64,000 nucleotides of DNA from Brevibacillus centrosporus (GCF_003710815.1 NZ_RHHP01000010.1:218470-282469), one strand, 5' to 3'; positions 26,886 through 38,114 are shown, counted from the stretch's first letter. Program-made: numbers and translations. Notes: generated by a model not told the origin, from the sequence alone.

Positions 26886-27684
26886 GCTTGGCTATGTCCA
26901 ATCGAATGTCACCGCACGTATTCAGCAGCTAGAGGCAGAGCTTGGCACCGTACTGTTTTTTCGCCATAATCGCGGTATGACTCTCTCCTCAAGCGGGATA
27001 ACGCTGCTTGCTTATGCCGATAAAATTGTCGGTATGCTCGACGAGGCGACCAAAGCACTCACCTCCACCAGTGAGCCTAGTGGACCCTTGATGATCGGAT
27101 CCACACAGACTGCGGCCGCTGTTAGGCTGCCAAAGCTGTTTGCAGCCTACTACGAGCAATTCCCGAATGTTTTGCTCTCGCTGACTACTGGTCACACGCA
27201 GTTTTTAATGGAAAAAGTGTTGCACTACGAGCTGGACGGAGCCTTTATCGGCTGCGAGTGCGAGCACCCGGAGCTACAGTCCATTCCGGCCTTTGATGAG
27301 GAGCTTGTCATCGCTTCCGCAACCGCCATTACCGACCTCGATGAAGCACTTGCCCGACCAAGCCTCGTCTATGGCCACGGTTGTACGTATCGGGAAGTCC
27401 TCGAGCGTTTTCTACATACGCGTGGCTTTATCTCCCCTGTCATCATGGAATTCGGGACTATCGAGGCGATAATTGGCGGCGTCTCCGCTGGGCTCGGTAT
27501 TTCTCTGCTCCCACGGACCGTGACCTCTCGACCTGAGGCGGAGGGGATCATCCGCACCCATGAGATTCCCGATTCTTTGCGCCATATGAAAACCGAATTC
27601 ATCATGCGTAAAGATTCTTTTATCAGCAATGCCCTGCGTGCATTCATCGAAATGCGATTTGATAACAATGCGGCAGATACGTAA
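26886..27684 (+). pseudogene. LysR-family regulator lacking its first ~27 residues
   Basis: The reading frame shows a typical LysR protein from the recognition helix on: 'LGYVQSNVTARIQQLEAELG', then 'LFFRHNRGMTLSSSG' and a complete effector domain ending near 27684 ('GLGISLLPRTVTSRPEAEGI'). The first half of the HTH and the start codon are absent. Upstream the frame continues only as antisense of the EamA gene. In an intact pair the two genes would diverge from a shared promoter region, and that region is gone. DNA binding should be abolished. Confidence 0.8.
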
Positions 27685-27690
27685 ACGATA

Positions 27691-27724
27691 AAAAGCTATC
27701 TTCCCTGGGGAGATAGCTTTTATC
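27691..27724 (+). terminator. Intrinsic terminator after the LysR remnant
   Basis: AAAAGCTATCT pairs with AGATAGCTTTT around a short loop, 6 nt after the stop codon. Confidence 0.85.
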
Positions 27725-28107
27725 CTAATTTTACTGTTTTATTTTATTTGCCACTTTGCTATTCGTGATTGTGTATTCGCGCTTCGCGTACGATTCGCAC
27801 TTTCGGAGAGCAAATCACTACGGAATACTTCCTTTCCCTCGAATATTTTCTCTTCTCGTTAGAAGTCTAATAGATTAGAGAGGAAAGTAATGGCGCAGAG
27901 GCATTTACTGTTGTTTTTTACTTTTGCACTAAACTCTTAGTTCCCAAGAAACGAAACTTTCAAACCAGCTTTCATATAGTAACACGTTCTATTTTTATCC
28001 GTCATTTTATCAGGACTTTTTTATCGTGACAAAAGTACCAGTTTTCACATTTCTGCCAAAATTTTTTCCTTTACTCTTTCCATTTGACAGGAATAATAAT
28101 TGCGCAC
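27725..28107. other. Intergenic stretch without a convincing gene
   Basis: AT-rich DNA between two terminators. A 15-codon ORF with a good Shine-Dalgarno (AGAGGAAAG, ATG near 27889) ends at a stop before 27945. It could be the stub of a lost gene but is too short to support. Nothing else was recognised. Confidence 0.4.
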
Positions 28108-28150
28108 ACAAAAAAAGAACAGTATTTTTCTAGCAAATACTGTTCTTTGC
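28108..28150 (-). terminator. Intrinsic terminator of katG
   Basis: On the minus strand AAAGAACAGTATTT pairs with AAATACTGTTCTTT, followed by TTTTTGTG; it lies shortly after the katG stop at 28179. Confidence 0.85.
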
Positions 28151-28178
28151 TCTCGCTATAGATTTCCCTATTTTCCTT

Positions 28179-30383
<2,205 letters not shown>

Positions 30384-30390
30384 TTAAATT

Positions 30391-30411
30391 AAGTATTAAA
30401 TAATAATACTT
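30391..30411. promoter_or_regulatory. Inverted repeat upstream of katG (possible PerR/Fur-type operator)
   Basis: AAGTATTA-5 nt-TAATACTT is a perfect 8-bp inverted repeat 26 nt upstream of the katG start. PerR controls katG in many Bacillota and prefers AT-rich repeats of this kind. The match to the 7-1-7 PerR box is imperfect, so the assignment is tentative. Confidence 0.4.
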
Positions 30412-30643
30412 CTAAATAAGTTATATAGCAATTTACATGAGAAATCAACATATATTTAGATGAGCACAATTATCTTTAGATGCTATGCTTATCCTAAAGT
30501 ATGCTTGGGACAAGTGGATTATGATCTTGTCCCTCCTTTCGCCCGCACTTTCCTCGTAGTAAACAAATCTAGTACAAATGGGAAAAGATCTTGGTTTCAT
30601 TGGCCATAATACCTATGTTGAAAAAAATGTAAGGAGGACTACG

Positions 30644-30826
30644 ATGCAGCAGGATCAACGGGCAAATCATAGCGTTGACTCTATTTTGGAACCAGATTTT
30701 GCAGGAACAGATGCACAAAAAGTAAAACAAGAGATTCAAAATGATCTGCAGGCAGGAATAGGCGCAATGACCTCTCGTGAAGCAGGAGCTATGCGCGATG
30801 AGGAGGCGCCAAATACGATGGAGTGA
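30644..30826 (+). CDS. Small hydrophilic protein, 60 aa (possibly spore-associated)
   Basis: ATG 30644 follows an ideal AAGGAGG 7 nt upstream. The 60-aa product is rich in Gln, Asp and Ala ('FAGTDAQKVKQEIQNDLQAG', 'AMTSREAGAMRDEEAPNTME') and has no hydrophobic core. The 'TDAQKVKQ' segment recalls gamma-type small acid-soluble spore proteins, but the repeats of that family are absent. The strong ribosome site supports a real gene; function unknown. Confidence 0.65.
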   Translation: MQQDQRANHSVDSILEPDFAGTDAQKVKQEIQNDLQAGIGAMTSREAGAMRDEEAPNTME

Positions 30827-30923
30827 TCCGAGAGCATATGAATTCAAGAGACAAAAAAAGCAGCGACGCCTTGGAATTTGTTAGTCCCTCCTCGGATGTC
30901 GCTGCTTTGCGTTCGTCTTTAGG

Positions 30924-31859
30924 CTATTCTTTAAACGCTCCCCATTCCTTCATTCGCTCATGGAGGGAGAGAGCAATAAGTCGATCAAGCAGCTGGGTAT
31001 AGGGTATACCTGCTGCAGCTGCGCTTTTTGGCAATAGGCTGTTGGCGGTCATTCCTGGTAAGGTGTTCACTTCCAGCACAATCGGTTCGTCCTGATACAG
31101 GATGATATCGACTCTAGCGTAGACCTTGCAATGAAGCAGACGGTAGCTGGCAAGTGCAGCCTCACGTACACGCTGTTCGATAGTCGGCGGAAGCGAAATG
31201 ACCTTTTCCTCGGCACCGCCTGCTTCGTATTTCGCGTGGTAATCAAACCATTCCGAATGCATAGAGCGAATTCCGATGATTGGCAATAATTCGCCGTCCA
31301 GAATCGGGCAGGTAATCTCAGCTCCCTTCAAATGAGGCTCGATCAGGATCGCCTCGCTCATGCTGCAAGCTTTCTGAACAGCAGGCAGCAGCTCTTTTTC
31401 CTCTTTCACAAGCTGGATGCCGATGCTAGATCCCCCACTATTCGGTTTCACGATGACTGGGTAGCCAAGCTGCACTACCGCCTGCGGATCGTAATCGTCG
31501 ATGCCCTGCCAATAGAGGCCCATAGGCGTTTGCACACCTGCTGTCTTCAGCAGCATCTTGGTCATATGCTTATTCATGCACAAGCTGCTGGCGAGGACAC
31601 CACTTCCTGTATAAGGAATTCCCAGTGTCTCCAGTGCTCCCTGCACCGTACCGTCCTCACCAAACTGACCATGCAGCGCCAATAGTGCAAAATCGATCCC
31701 TGCTTGCTGAACCTGTGTAAGGAAATCCGTTCGTTTTTCAATCAGAATCGGAATCACTTCATATTGACTGCGATCCAACTGATTGATCATTTCTGTTCCT
31801 GTCTGTACAGACACCTCACGCTCAGAGGAAATACCGCCCATTATAACGCCAATTCTCAT
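30924..31859 (-). CDS. ddl: D-alanine--D-alanine ligase
   Basis: 311 aa, ATP-grasp. N-terminal 'IGVIMGGISSEREVS' contains the substrate Glu; 'HGQFGEDGTVQGALE' and 'IPYTGSGVLASSLCMNKHMT' are Ddl signatures. Lys and Glu of the ATP site lie in 'YPVIVKPNSGGSSIGI'; metal site 'PIVLEVNTLPGMT'. It makes the D-Ala-D-Ala dipeptide for peptidoglycan. It starts 21 bp after the stop of a MocR regulator, the arrangement of ddlR-ddl in Brevibacillus brevis. Confidence 0.93.
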   Translation of the reverse strand: MRIGVIMGGISSEREVSVQTGTEMINQLDRSQYEVIPILIEKRTDFLTQVQQAGIDFALLALHGQFGEDGTVQGALETLGIPYTGSGVLASSLCMNKHMTKMLLKTAGVQTPMGLYWQGIDDYDPQAVVQLGYPVIVKPNSGGSSIGIQLVKEEKELLPAVQKACSMSEAILIEPHLKGAEITCPILDGELLPIIGIRSMHSEWFDYHAKYEAGGAEEKVISLPPTIEQRVREAALASYRLLHCKVYARVDIILYQDEPIVLEVNTLPGMTANSLLPKSAAAAGIPYTQLLDRLIALSLHERMKEWGAFKE

Positions 31860-31880
31860 TTTTACACCTCATTATTCTTA

Positions 31881-33371
31881 TCATGTATTCTTGCTGACTG
31901 AGAGCAAGTGGCGTGCCTGCCTGCCGATTATTTGAATACCCCGCTCGATGTTTTCATCTGTGACTCGAGAAAAACCTAGCCGCAATGTATTCGTTCCTTC
32001 TCCTTCTCGAATAAAAAATCGGTCTCCCGGTGTAAAAATAACGCCTTGTTTGGAACAACCTTCAAGAAGCTGACATGTATCTATGCTTTTGGGAAAGGTG
32101 AGAAATACATGCAAGCCGCCATCGCCAGACAGCTGCGCCCAAGGAAGATGCTTATCACAGCATGCTTTTGTCAGCTCGTATTTGCGCTTATACTCCGCAC
32201 GTACTTTTTTTACGTACTTATCGAATTTACCATTTAGCAAATATTGGTACAGGATCGATTGATCAACGGTTGACGTATGGATGCTGCGTGCCCGCTTTAT
32301 GCTTTCCAACGCATCGATCAGGGTTCGATCTCCCAACACCCAGCCCACACGTAAGCCAGGGAACAGCACCTTGGAGAAGCTGCCAATATAGATGACCCCA
32401 TTTCCGTGCCCGGCGGTCGCGATTAGTGGCGCAACATGGGCTCCCGAGTAGCGGAGTTCTTCATTGAATCCATCCTCGATCACAGGAATCTGATAGCGCT
32501 TCATGAGTCTCATCACGCAGCTGCGCTTTGCAGGTGACATAACGATGCCTGTTGGATTGTGGTACGAAGGGGTTAAATAAGCAAGATCGAAGCTGTTCGT
32601 CTGCTTTTGCAACACCTTTTCCAGATGGTCGATACTGATCCCATCAGCCTCCATTGGAATGCCGGTAATCTCAAACCCTTGCAGCTTCAAGTTGTTGATC
32701 GCAGTAGGATGGGTCGGATTTTCACAGATTGCGGTCCCACGTCGTGCAGAAGGACGAAGTGCAGCCAGCACAATGTCGAAGCCTTCTGTAAATCCGCTCG
32801 TAATCAGCATATCCTTGCCGCAAAGATCGACTCCCTTGTTTTCCATGTAGTGCATTAAGTAATCAATCAGTGGCTTATAGCCCTTGGCATAGCCATAGTT
32901 GAGCAGCACCTGTCCTTCGATTGCCATTCGATCTAAAAAAGCACGCTTTACGTCCCCAAGATCAAATAACTGCTCATCCGGAGCTATGCTTGTAAAGGAG
33001 ATGGTTCCTTTTTTGGCGCGAATGCCTTTCTTCATCAAATCCAGCTCTTCCGCCAATAAAGCGTACTCGTTCATTCGTTCCTTCCAATCGATCTGCAGGG
33101 AGTCGAGACTGTCGGCTCTTTCGTGCTCTTTCGTCATGGCTGCCACAAAACTGCCTTTGCCGGGTATCGCATACGTATAGCCGTCATCCTCAAGCCCTTC
33201 ATAGGCTGTAATGACTGTATTGCGGCTTACCCTCAGCAGACTGCTCATTTCTCGTGTGGAGGGCAGCTTTTGATCTGCTTGCAGCGCCCCTTTTATGATT
33301 AAACGTTTGACGTATTCTTTCACTTGTATCGCGACCGGCCGGTCATCGACGAGCCTGAAATCCTGGAACAT
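31881..33371 (-). CDS. ddlR: MocR/PdxR-family regulator, likely DdlR
   Basis: 496 aa. The N-terminal GntR winged helix ('LPSTREMSSLLRVSRNTVIT') is joined through a linker to a fold-type-I aminotransferase domain. 'YLTPSYHNPTGIVMS' and PLP-lysine region 'IYIGSFSKVLFPGLRVGW' are visible. MocR proteins use bound PLP to sense metabolites. In Brevibacillus brevis DdlR responds to D-Ala-D-Ala synthesis needs and activates ddl. The adjacent, co-directional ddl gene makes that identity likely. Confidence 0.85.
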   Translation of the reverse strand: MFQDFRLVDDRPVAIQVKEYVKRLIIKGALQADQKLPSTREMSSLLRVSRNTVITAYEGLEDDGYTYAIPGKGSFVAAMTKEHERADSLDSLQIDWKERMNEYALLAEELDLMKKGIRAKKGTISFTSIAPDEQLFDLGDVKRAFLDRMAIEGQVLLNYGYAKGYKPLIDYLMHYMENKGVDLCGKDMLITSGFTEGFDIVLAALRPSARRGTAICENPTHPTAINNLKLQGFEITGIPMEADGISIDHLEKVLQKQTNSFDLAYLTPSYHNPTGIVMSPAKRSCVMRLMKRYQIPVIEDGFNEELRYSGAHVAPLIATAGHGNGVIYIGSFSKVLFPGLRVGWVLGDRTLIDALESIKRARSIHTSTVDQSILYQYLLNGKFDKYVKKVRAEYKRKYELTKACCDKHLPWAQLSGDGGLHVFLTFPKSIDTCQLLEGCSKQGVIFTPGDRFFIREGEGTNTLRLGFSRVTDENIERGIQIIGRQARHLLSVSKNT

Positions 33372-33415
33372 CCTTCATCGCCCCCCTTCATAATGATGGC
33401 ACGCAAGGCGAAAGA

Positions 33416-33455
33416 ATAAAAGAACCACCGTCTTGGATTTTTCATCCTCAGGTGG
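33416..33455 (-). terminator. Probable terminator of the CcdC-like gene
   Basis: On the minus strand AGCCACC...GGTGGTT form a stem followed by CTTTTATTC, about 75 bp after the stop at 33530. Moderate quality. Confidence 0.5.
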
Positions 33456-33529
33456 CTCCTTCATATTTATGGGGAGATTTTCACTTCTCACCAAGTGGGC
33501 AGCCAGTCGTGGCAACCCGCTAGCCCTCT

Positions 33530-34033
33530 CTATATCCTCTGTCCGACGTGGCTTGAAACGGTTTTCGTAAACTTGATGTAGCTTCCGATTCTCCAGATGC
33601 CGACGTAAAGGGCTCCCATACACATCATGAGAACGGAAAATTCCACTACATCAATGGATTTGAAGTACTGAGTCAGCAATAGGCGAATAGCCACAATCGC
33701 GATCAATATATATTTGAGATTCCGGTTGGGCTTCGGGTAGATCAACCCATCTTCCCTTCTCTCGTACTCCGTTTGCGTCAGCATCACGACCCCGAAGATG
33801 ACTCCAAGGAGAATAGCGATGAGCAGCTCCCACACTGCCGGCATATGAAACGTTTTCCCTGGAATGTGCATGAGCTGGTACAACCCCAAAGGAACTCCCA
33901 CAAGCATCACGGCAAGTGGGACCAATATTCCGTAGCCTTTTCCCTTTATGGGTTTTTTCCCTCGTCTGGACTTTAGCCATATTCCCAAGCCGACTATTAA
34001 CACAACAATTACAATAGGAATAAAGGATTGCAT
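33530..34033 (-). CDS. CcdC-like four-helix membrane protein
   Basis: 167 aa with four hydrophobic segments ('FIPIVIVVLIVGLGIWL', 'ILVPLAVMLVGVPLGLYQL', 'LLIAILLGVIFGVVMLTQTEYE', 'YILIAIVAIRLLLTQYF'). The pattern, including 'YERREDGLIYPKPNRNLKYI', resembles CcdC/DUF1453 proteins, annotated near cytochrome c maturation genes in Bacillus but of unclear role. It follows the ABC permease gene (60 bp) and may belong to that operon. Confidence 0.75.
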   Translation of the reverse strand: MQSFIPIVIVVLIVGLGIWLKSRRGKKPIKGKGYGILVPLAVMLVGVPLGLYQLMHIPGKTFHMPAVWELLIAILLGVIFGVVMLTQTEYERREDGLIYPKPNRNLKYILIAIVAIRLLLTQYFKSIDVVEFSVLMMCMGALYVGIWRIGSYIKFTKTVSSHVGQRI

Positions 34034-34092
34034 GACATCTCTGTCCTTTCCTCATTAGTTTGATGTTTACGTTTTTTACTTTCCTTCTGCTC

Positions 34093-34872
34093 TTAAATGG
34101 ACAGCTTTCGTTCGAGCAGATAGGCCGCTATGCGAATGAAAAGATAAGCGATAACCCAGCTGATCACCATGCCTATCAGCACTGCCCCAAGGTGGGGAAT
34201 CAAAGGTCCTGGCTGAGCACTGAAAAAGCGCTGCGCCATATGATAGCTGGGCAAAAAGGTTTGGAACCCGTTGTAGAAAGTACTCAAGCCGCCGATAATG
34301 CCGATCCAGAGAATGGGACTGAAAACGCGCAAGGTCGTGTAATGAAAGGTGGCCAGCAAAAGACTTAGGGAAAGAATGATCGGGCTGAAACCAATGACTA
34401 TTCCCAGCAATGGCAGCCCTGCCAGCATGGTCACCCACACGTCCTCAGCTGAATATCCTCCCACCAGCAAAGTGAGGATTCCAGCAAACAGCGAGATCAC
34501 CACATATACCACGCAGGATACTGCAACTGTTCGCAGCCAGGCAGCGAAAAATTTGGCACCTATCAGACTCAGCCGTGAGTAAGGCAAAGTCAGCCACCAT
34601 CCAAATGTTCCATTCTCCCACTCTCTTCTCAGCATCAAAACGCCCATAACCACGAGCATGTAAGGGAACCCGATCGCGACACCCCACAGCTGATGCAGCT
34701 CGAGCTGGCCGTTGATCGCAAAATACGTGGCTACTCCGATGCCGGCGAGAGCAAGAAGGGCAACGTACAGCAACCGTCCGTACCGATGAGTATGTGAGCG
34801 GTCCAGCCGCCTTCTGCTTCCTTTCAGCTTCCACTCATGATGGACGAGCTTCCTAAACGTTCGCCAATTCAT
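34093..34872 (-). CDS. ABC transporter permease (YtrC/D-like)
   Basis: 259 aa from ATG 34872, overlapping the ATPase stop as ATGA. About six membrane helices are visible ('RLLYVALLALAGIGVATYF', 'LWGVAIGFPYMLVVMGVLML', 'VVYVVISLFAGILTLLVGG'). N-terminal 'LVHHEWKLKGSRRRLDRSH' is cytosolic. It forms the membrane part of an export-type ABC system with the ATPase encoded upstream. Confidence 0.8.
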   Translation of the reverse strand: MNWRTFRKLVHHEWKLKGSRRRLDRSHTHRYGRLLYVALLALAGIGVATYFAINGQLELHQLWGVAIGFPYMLVVMGVLMLRREWENGTFGWWLTLPYSRLSLIGAKFFAAWLRTVAVSCVVYVVISLFAGILTLLVGGYSAEDVWVTMLAGLPLLGIVIGFSPIILSLSLLLATFHYTTLRVFSPILWIGIIGGLSTFYNGFQTFLPSYHMAQRFFSAQPGPLIPHLGAVLIGMVISWVIAYLFIRIAAYLLERKLSI

Positions 34873-35588
34873 CGACTCCACTCCCTTTTGTAAAACGTCC
34901 TGAATACGTCGTGGAGAGATCCGTATTGTCCCCGCAGCTCCTCCGATTCGCCTGACCAGATTGCCTTTCCTTGATCCATGAGAACGATATAATCGAACAG
35001 TCCTTCCACTTCCTGAATGTCGTGTGTGCTGATCAGGATCGACACCTCCCGATCCTCCAAATAATCGATCATCCCTGAAATAATCGCTTCTCTGGAGATG
35101 AAATCAATCCCGGCAAATGGTTCATCCAAAATGATGAGTGGAACCTCGGGAGCCATGCAGAGAATCAGCATCACCCTTGCCTCCTGCCCTTTGCTCATGC
35201 CAGCCAGACTCATCTCCAAATCGACGTCCATATACGCGGCGAACGTCTTGGCTGCTTCCAGATCAAAGCCCGGCAAAAAAGAGGCACCCCATTCGAACGC
35301 TTGCAAGGCAGTATGCCGCGGATACCAGCGTGCACGATCGGGCAAATAACCGATGTGCCGGTTTGTCTGCCAGCCAGGCGGCTGCCCCAGCACGCGAAGC
35401 TCTCCTTCATCGGGAGCAATCAAGCCCGTGATGGCCCGAAACAAAGTGGATTTACCACAACCGTTTGGACCAAGTACACCGACGATTTTTCCTGCGGGGA
35501 TACTCAGATCAAGGTGGTTCAGCGCGTATTTTTTACCATATCGCTTCGAAAGTTGAACACATTGGACAATAGGCTGTATCACCATCAT
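34869..35588 (-). CDS. ABC transporter ATP-binding protein
   Basis: 239 aa. Walker A 'GPNGCGKSTLFRAITG', signature 'AGMSKGQEARVMLILCMAPE' (a variant without the usual LSGG) and Walker B 'LIILDEPFAGID' are visible. This matches the YtrB-type subgroup encoded beside GntR regulators. Start and stop overlap neighbours by ATGA on both sides, so the three genes are translationally coupled. Confidence 0.9.
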   Translation of the reverse strand: MMVIQPIVQCVQLSKRYGKKYALNHLDLSIPAGKIVGVLGPNGCGKSTLFRAITGLIAPDEGELRVLGQPPGWQTNRHIGYLPDRARWYPRHTALQAFEWGASFLPGFDLEAAKTFAAYMDVDLEMSLAGMSKGQEARVMLILCMAPEVPLIILDEPFAGIDFISREAIISGMIDYLEDREVSILISTHDIQEVEGLFDYIVLMDQGKAIWSGESEELRGQYGSLHDVFRTFYKREWSR

Positions 35589-35989
35589 CTGGTTCCCCCC
35601 GTTTCGTTCGGATACTTCTTGCTCAAATAGCCCTGAATTTCTGATAAAGATATTCCCAAACTCGCCATCTGCTCCAAAAAAGAATCCATGTACTTCGATG
35701 CCAGCTCTGTCCGGAACAGCTGCACTCTCTCAGCTGACGAAGTAACGTATGTTCCTTGTCCTCTGCGTTTTTCCGTCAACCCGTCACGTTCCAGCTCCTG
35801 ATAGGCCCTCATTACCGTATTTGGATTCACCCGAAGCTCTAGGGCAAGCTCGCGTACGGATGGCATTTTTGCTCCCAATTCGATTTCTCCTTTTGCAATG
35901 GCGCTTCGTACTTGATCCAGGATTTGCTCATACAACGGCTGGCTAAAATCAATCTTGAACCGCAATGAGCCAATCTTTTGTTCCTCCAT
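35585..35989 (-). CDS. GntR-family regulator (YtrA type)
   Basis: 134 aa from ATG 35989, preceded by AGGAGG. The winged helix ('MPSVRELALELRVNPNTVMR', 'RRGQGTYVTSS') is followed by only a short helical tail, the YtrA subgroup. Such regulators repress their own ABC operon, often released by cell-wall antibiotics. A 23-bp perfect inverted repeat lies in the promoter region (36022-36044). Confidence 0.9.
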   Translation of the reverse strand: MEEQKIGSLRFKIDFSQPLYEQILDQVRSAIAKGEIELGAKMPSVRELALELRVNPNTVMRAYQELERDGLTEKRRGQGTYVTSSAERVQLFRTELASKYMDSFLEQMASLGISLSEIQGYLSKKYPNETGGTR

Positions 35990-36021
35990 GGGCTTTCCTC
36001 CTGCCCTTTCCTGCGTATGTA

Positions 36022-36044
36022 GTGTATTATATCACTTAATACAC
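36022..36044. promoter_or_regulatory. Operator-like inverted repeat of the YtrA-type operon
   Basis: GTGTATTA-7 nt-TAATACAC is perfectly symmetric, 33 bp upstream of the GntR start and overlapping probable promoter sequence (TATAAT on the minus strand). Size and position fit a GntR dimer site. Confidence 0.65.
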
Positions 36045-36171
36045 CTAACACAAGGGGTACTCCACATCGTTTATTATTTACCAGCTTTCCTTCCCCCCAT
36101 TTCTGCTACGGGCCCGAGCTGAACAAAAAGCTGCATGGAATAAGTGGGAGCGCCTTTAACGAAAGATGGCA

Positions 36172-36206
36172 AACAAAAAAAGAAACCGCTCTGTAGCGGC
36201 TTCTTT
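36172..36206 (-). terminator. Intrinsic terminator after the Fis-type remnant
   Basis: On the minus strand AGAAGCCGCT pairs with AGCGGTTTCT around ACAG, followed by TTTTTTTG. Confidence 0.85.
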
Positions 36207-36223
36207 CTCTTCCAATGCAATTC

Positions 36224-36460
36224 TCATCGCAAGCGGTACTTGTCCAATTTGTATTTCAACAGCTGCTTGGAGATCCCGAGCCTCCTAGCTGTTTCCGCGA
36301 TTTTCCCCGCGCTCGTCCGCCACTCTCTCTCGATCAGTGATTTCTCGTACCCATCCATCGCTTCCTTCAAGGAAAGCTCCGGGTTAGGCATTTCCTGCAC
36401 GGGTACCAGGCGATGGGGCTCTGGAAGTGGCTGGAGGTTTTTTAAGACGGATGATGCCCT
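36224..36460 (-). pseudogene. C-terminal fragment of a sigma-54-dependent activator (Fis-type HTH)
   Basis: The minus strand encodes 'MPNPELSLKEAMDGYEKSLI' followed by 'TSAGKIAETARRLGISKQLL' and 'KYKLDKYRLR', then a stop. This is the Fis-like DNA-binding C-terminus of RocR/LevR-type sigma-54 activators. The AAA+ domain with GAFTGA and the sensor domain are missing. The frame continues upstream through non-family sequence to a stop near 36530, with no start codon. Only the terminator and tail of the gene survive. Confidence 0.8.
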
Positions 36461-36992
36461 TCTTTCACTCCCATGAAAATAAAAACCAAAAAGGGTACGA
36501 CAATCTGTGATGCACCGTGGAAGCCGGAGTCAGACTAACGGTTGGGCACTAGGCACCATGTTGAAACGACCTTCTTCGCCGGCTGTGGTGCAGCTGCGCT
36601 GCATGGTTGGCTAACGGGCATCGATAAGATGAAAGCGCAGTGGCAGTCTAGGACTTTATTTATCAGGTCAACCAGTGATTTCTGGTTGGCCTTATTACTT
36701 GGGCGCTATAAGATAGCGGTAGCCGGGAGAACGTGGACTTTATTGGGGATCAACCCCGACGCGAAAACAGTTTTCCCACTACCCACAATGACCATGTTTA
36801 AGCTGGTTGAGACAGGGATCTTGCATCTCAAGCGAAGCTATGGGTTTGGAACTATTGAGGGGTGGTCGCCTATCTTACCGTGGGGAGTACCATTGACGTT
36901 ACTTTTCCAACCAAAAGAAATTATGTTTCCTGAAAATAAAGAAATTATGCCGGAGATTCCTGTATATTTGTGCGCGAAGTTATCAACTTTTT
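36461..36992. other. Unassigned region between the Fis-type remnant and the histidine kinase
   Basis: A 156-codon ORF lies on the plus strand (36542-37012: 'RTLFIRSTSDFWLALLLGRY', 'GFGTIEGWSPILPWGVPLTL'), without a Shine-Dalgarno and overlapping the 3' end of the kinase gene. I do not recognise it. The DNA contains a small hairpin (AACCAG/CTGGTT near 36670) and a direct repeat of AAAGAAATTATG at 36914 and 36938. It may be the residue of a mobile or foreign segment; no transposase motif was seen. Confidence 0.35.
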
Positions 36993-38114
36993 TTAATTAT
37001 CATTGCCTATAGGAAGATAAACAGTAAATATAGTACCTTTATCAGGCTGACTCGCAACGCGAATGAAACCACCGTGGGCTCTTACAAAATGATGGGAGAT
37101 GGATAATCCGAGCCCCGAACCGCCTGTATGTCGCGAGCGTGCCTCGTCTACGCGATAAAATCGATCGAATAGGTGGAGCAAATGTTCCCTCGGGATTCCG
37201 ATGCCGGTATCAATCACCGAGACACGTGCATAGAACGCATTCCGATCAACGACCCGGTCTTCGATTTCAACCGTAATCTTCCCTCCACGTGGTGTGTAAC
37301 GAATCGCATTGGTTAGCAAATTAAAGAAAACCTGCGTGATCCGTCTCGCATCGGCCATCACGCTAAGAGGCCTTGAAATTGTATAAAGGCGAATGTCCAA
37401 TCCATTTTCTTCTGCTTCGTATTTCAAATCGTCCACGATTCGTTCCAGGTGTACCGTCAGATCGAGCGGTTTGCGATCGAGCGACAATCGGCCAGCTTCT
37501 GCCAACGACAAGACATGAAGATCATCTACAAGCATGCTCATTCGTATCACCTCATCATGAATCCGAAGCAGCCTTTCTGGTGCGATATAATTACTGTCTT
37601 GCTGATAATTCTCCAGTTTAAGCTGCATAATGGACAGTGGCGTGCGAAGCTCGTGAGCAACATCGGCCACCAATCTTCTGCGGGCTTCTTCGGCCTCAAG
37701 CAGACGAAACGTCATGTCATTGAACGTTTGGGCGACTTTCCCATACTCATCTTTCGTGTCTACTGGTACTTTGACGTTCAAGTCGCCCTGTGACACGCGC
37801 TCTATAGCGGTTATAAGCTTTTTGAGCGGGAGGGTCAGCACTCCCGATATCCAAAAACTAAAGGACAACCCGATCAAAACAAAAATGGACGCTCTAATTA
37901 TTACGTTCAGCTCCATTTTTTCAAGGAAATATGATTTTAATATTTCGATCTGCTCTTTTGGCGAGGCGCTCAAATAGGTGTCATCAATTTGTTCTCTTTG
38001 AAATTGATCGAACAAGCCGCCTGTGTAAACTTGTGTTGTGAGGGAGATGGTGTTACCCACAATGAGCAAGAGCAGTCCCATAGCAAATATTTTCATCCGG
38101 ACCGTCATCTTCAT
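36993..38114 (-). CDS. Two-component sensor histidine kinase
   Basis: 373 aa. Membrane helix near the N-terminus ('MKIFAMGLLLLIVGNTISL'), short extracellular loop, second helix ('IRASIFVLIGLSFSFWISGV') and HAMP domain. HisKA with phospho-acceptor 'DVAHELRTPLSIMQ' (about residue 150) and HATPase with 'NLLTNAIRYTP', 'DTGIGIP' and 'GGSGLGLSISHHFVRAHGG'. BaeS/ResE-like. It overlaps the response-regulator stop as ATGA. The signal is unknown. Confidence 0.93.
   Translation of the reverse strand: MKMTVRMKIFAMGLLLLIVGNTISLTTQVYTGGLFDQFQREQIDDTYLSASPKEQIEILKSYFLEKMELNVIIRASIFVLIGLSFSFWISGVLTLPLKKLITAIERVSQGDLNVKVPVDTKDEYGKVAQTFNDMTFRLLEAEEARRRLVADVAHELRTPLSIMQLKLENYQQDSNYIAPERLLRIHDEVIRMSMLVDDLHVLSLAEAGRLSLDRKPLDLTVHLERIVDDLKYEAEENGLDIRLYTISRPLSVMADARRITQVFFNLLTNAIRYTPRGGKITVEIEDRVVDRNAFYARVSVIDTGIGIPREHLLHLFDRFYRVDEARSRHTGGSGLGLSISHHFVRAHGGFIRVASQPDKGTIFTVYLPIGNDN

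Noticed and set aside
30578..30643. Upstream extension of the 60-aa gene to a start at 30578
   Set aside because: The ideal AAGGAGG is placed for ATG 30644; the extension has no ribosome site.
33375..33623. 82-codon minus-strand ORF with a start near the CcdC-like gene end
   Set aside because: It overlaps the CcdC-like gene and a terminator hairpin, and there is no Shine-Dalgarno or family signal.
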